This document shows, one piece after another, positions 63,793-64,000 of a DNA stretch of 64,000 nt. The notes under the pieces are model-generated. The model was not told the origin of the DNA and ran no database searches. It saw only the letters and a program-made list of their open reading frames with translations. Position 1 is the first letter of the stretch, and each line of letters opens with the position of its first letter. Both the position numbers and the translations under genes were made by a program. Source of the DNA: Plecoglossus altivelis (taxonomy: Eukaryota; Chordata; Actinopteri; Osmeriformes; Plecoglossidae); the NCBI GenBank assembly GCA_036571765.1, contig BROE01000020.1, forward strand, positions 14,755,143-14,819,142, written 5' to 3'.

Positions 63793-64000
63793 AACTTTCA
63801 AGCCACATGTACCTTTTTTTTTTAAGGCTCCACCACACCATTTTCCATTCAGAGTTTGAGTGCTTTCAAGTCATCCAGGACACACCTCCTGATTGAAAAA
63901 TAAAGTGCAAACTTTCACAGATTCCGGTAAGTGTGCCGATAAATCAGACAGAAGCGTGTTTGTGACGCGGTAAATATGACACCTCATTCAGCGATGCATC

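Larger units (their letters stand above)
61754..64000 (+). other. suclg2: SUCLG2 intron 2, partial
   Basis: It begins at the GTGAGT donor after exon 2 and runs off the right edge. I looked for the next exon, which should encode K-E-I-V-L-K-A-Q and a G-G-R-G-K-G motif, and did not find it. Contents are CA-rich tracts (62076-62120, 62937-62972), an 11-base minisatellite at 62.7 kb and a pyrimidine array at 63.5-63.8 kb. Confidence 0.75.

Noticed and set aside
63479..63859. Frames of 114-126 codons on both strands
   Set aside because: Artefacts of the CT/GTCT array; R-R-R-D/E-T repeats on the minus strand are the same array read backwards.
1..64000. Search for Tc1/mariner, LINE, LTR elements, CRISPR arrays and tRNA or rRNA genes
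   Set aside because: No terminal inverted repeats, reverse transcriptase or transposase motifs, direct-repeat spacer arrays or folded tRNA were seen by eye; a repeat-library search would be decisive.

Overview
The window looks like nuclear DNA from a ray-finned (teleost) fish. Coding sequence is sparse, introns have GT..AG borders, microsatellites are dense (GACA, TACA, CA/GT, CT/GA, poly-G), and the two genes that can be recognised are vertebrate genes. No prokaryotic gene layout, CRISPR array, rRNA, tRNA or intact transposon was seen. The species cannot be told from the sequence alone.

Two genes are supported, both cut by the window edges. On the minus strand is the 5' end of TAFA1 (FAM19A1), a secreted brain chemokine-like protein. 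It has a probable noncoding first exon ending at 9884 and a first coding exon at 7834-7711; the cysteine-rich exons lie beyond the left edge. On the plus strand is the 5' end of SUCLG2, the GDP/GTP-specific beta subunit of mitochondrial succinyl-CoA synthetase. Exon 1 is at 49673-49756 and exon 2 at 61612-61753; the rest lies beyond the right edge. The genes are head to head, as on human 3p14 (from memory), with about 39 kb between them.

Layout: 1-7710 TAFA1 intron 2 (partial); 7711-10440 TAFA1 5' region; about 10.4-49.5 kb intergenic, with no convincing gene but many simple repeats, several minisatellites, a telomere-like array and possible regulatory sequence; 49.56-49.76 kb SUCLG2 promoter and exon 1; 49.8-61.6 kb SUCLG2 intron 1, which carries an unidentified broken coding-like stretch at about 56.47-56.97 kb; 61.6-61.75 kb SUCLG2 exon 2; 61.75-64 kb SUCLG2 intron 2 (partial).

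The two genes are not known to work in one pathway; they are neighbours by synteny. The most useful leads are the broken coding-like locus at 56.5 kb, the GACA tract that abuts the TAFA1 coding exon, and the paired ETS sites with a tiny upstream ORF at SUCLG2. No clearly new biological system was found. Exon calls rest on recalled human TAFA1 and SUCLG2 proteins and visible splice sites, not on alignments.
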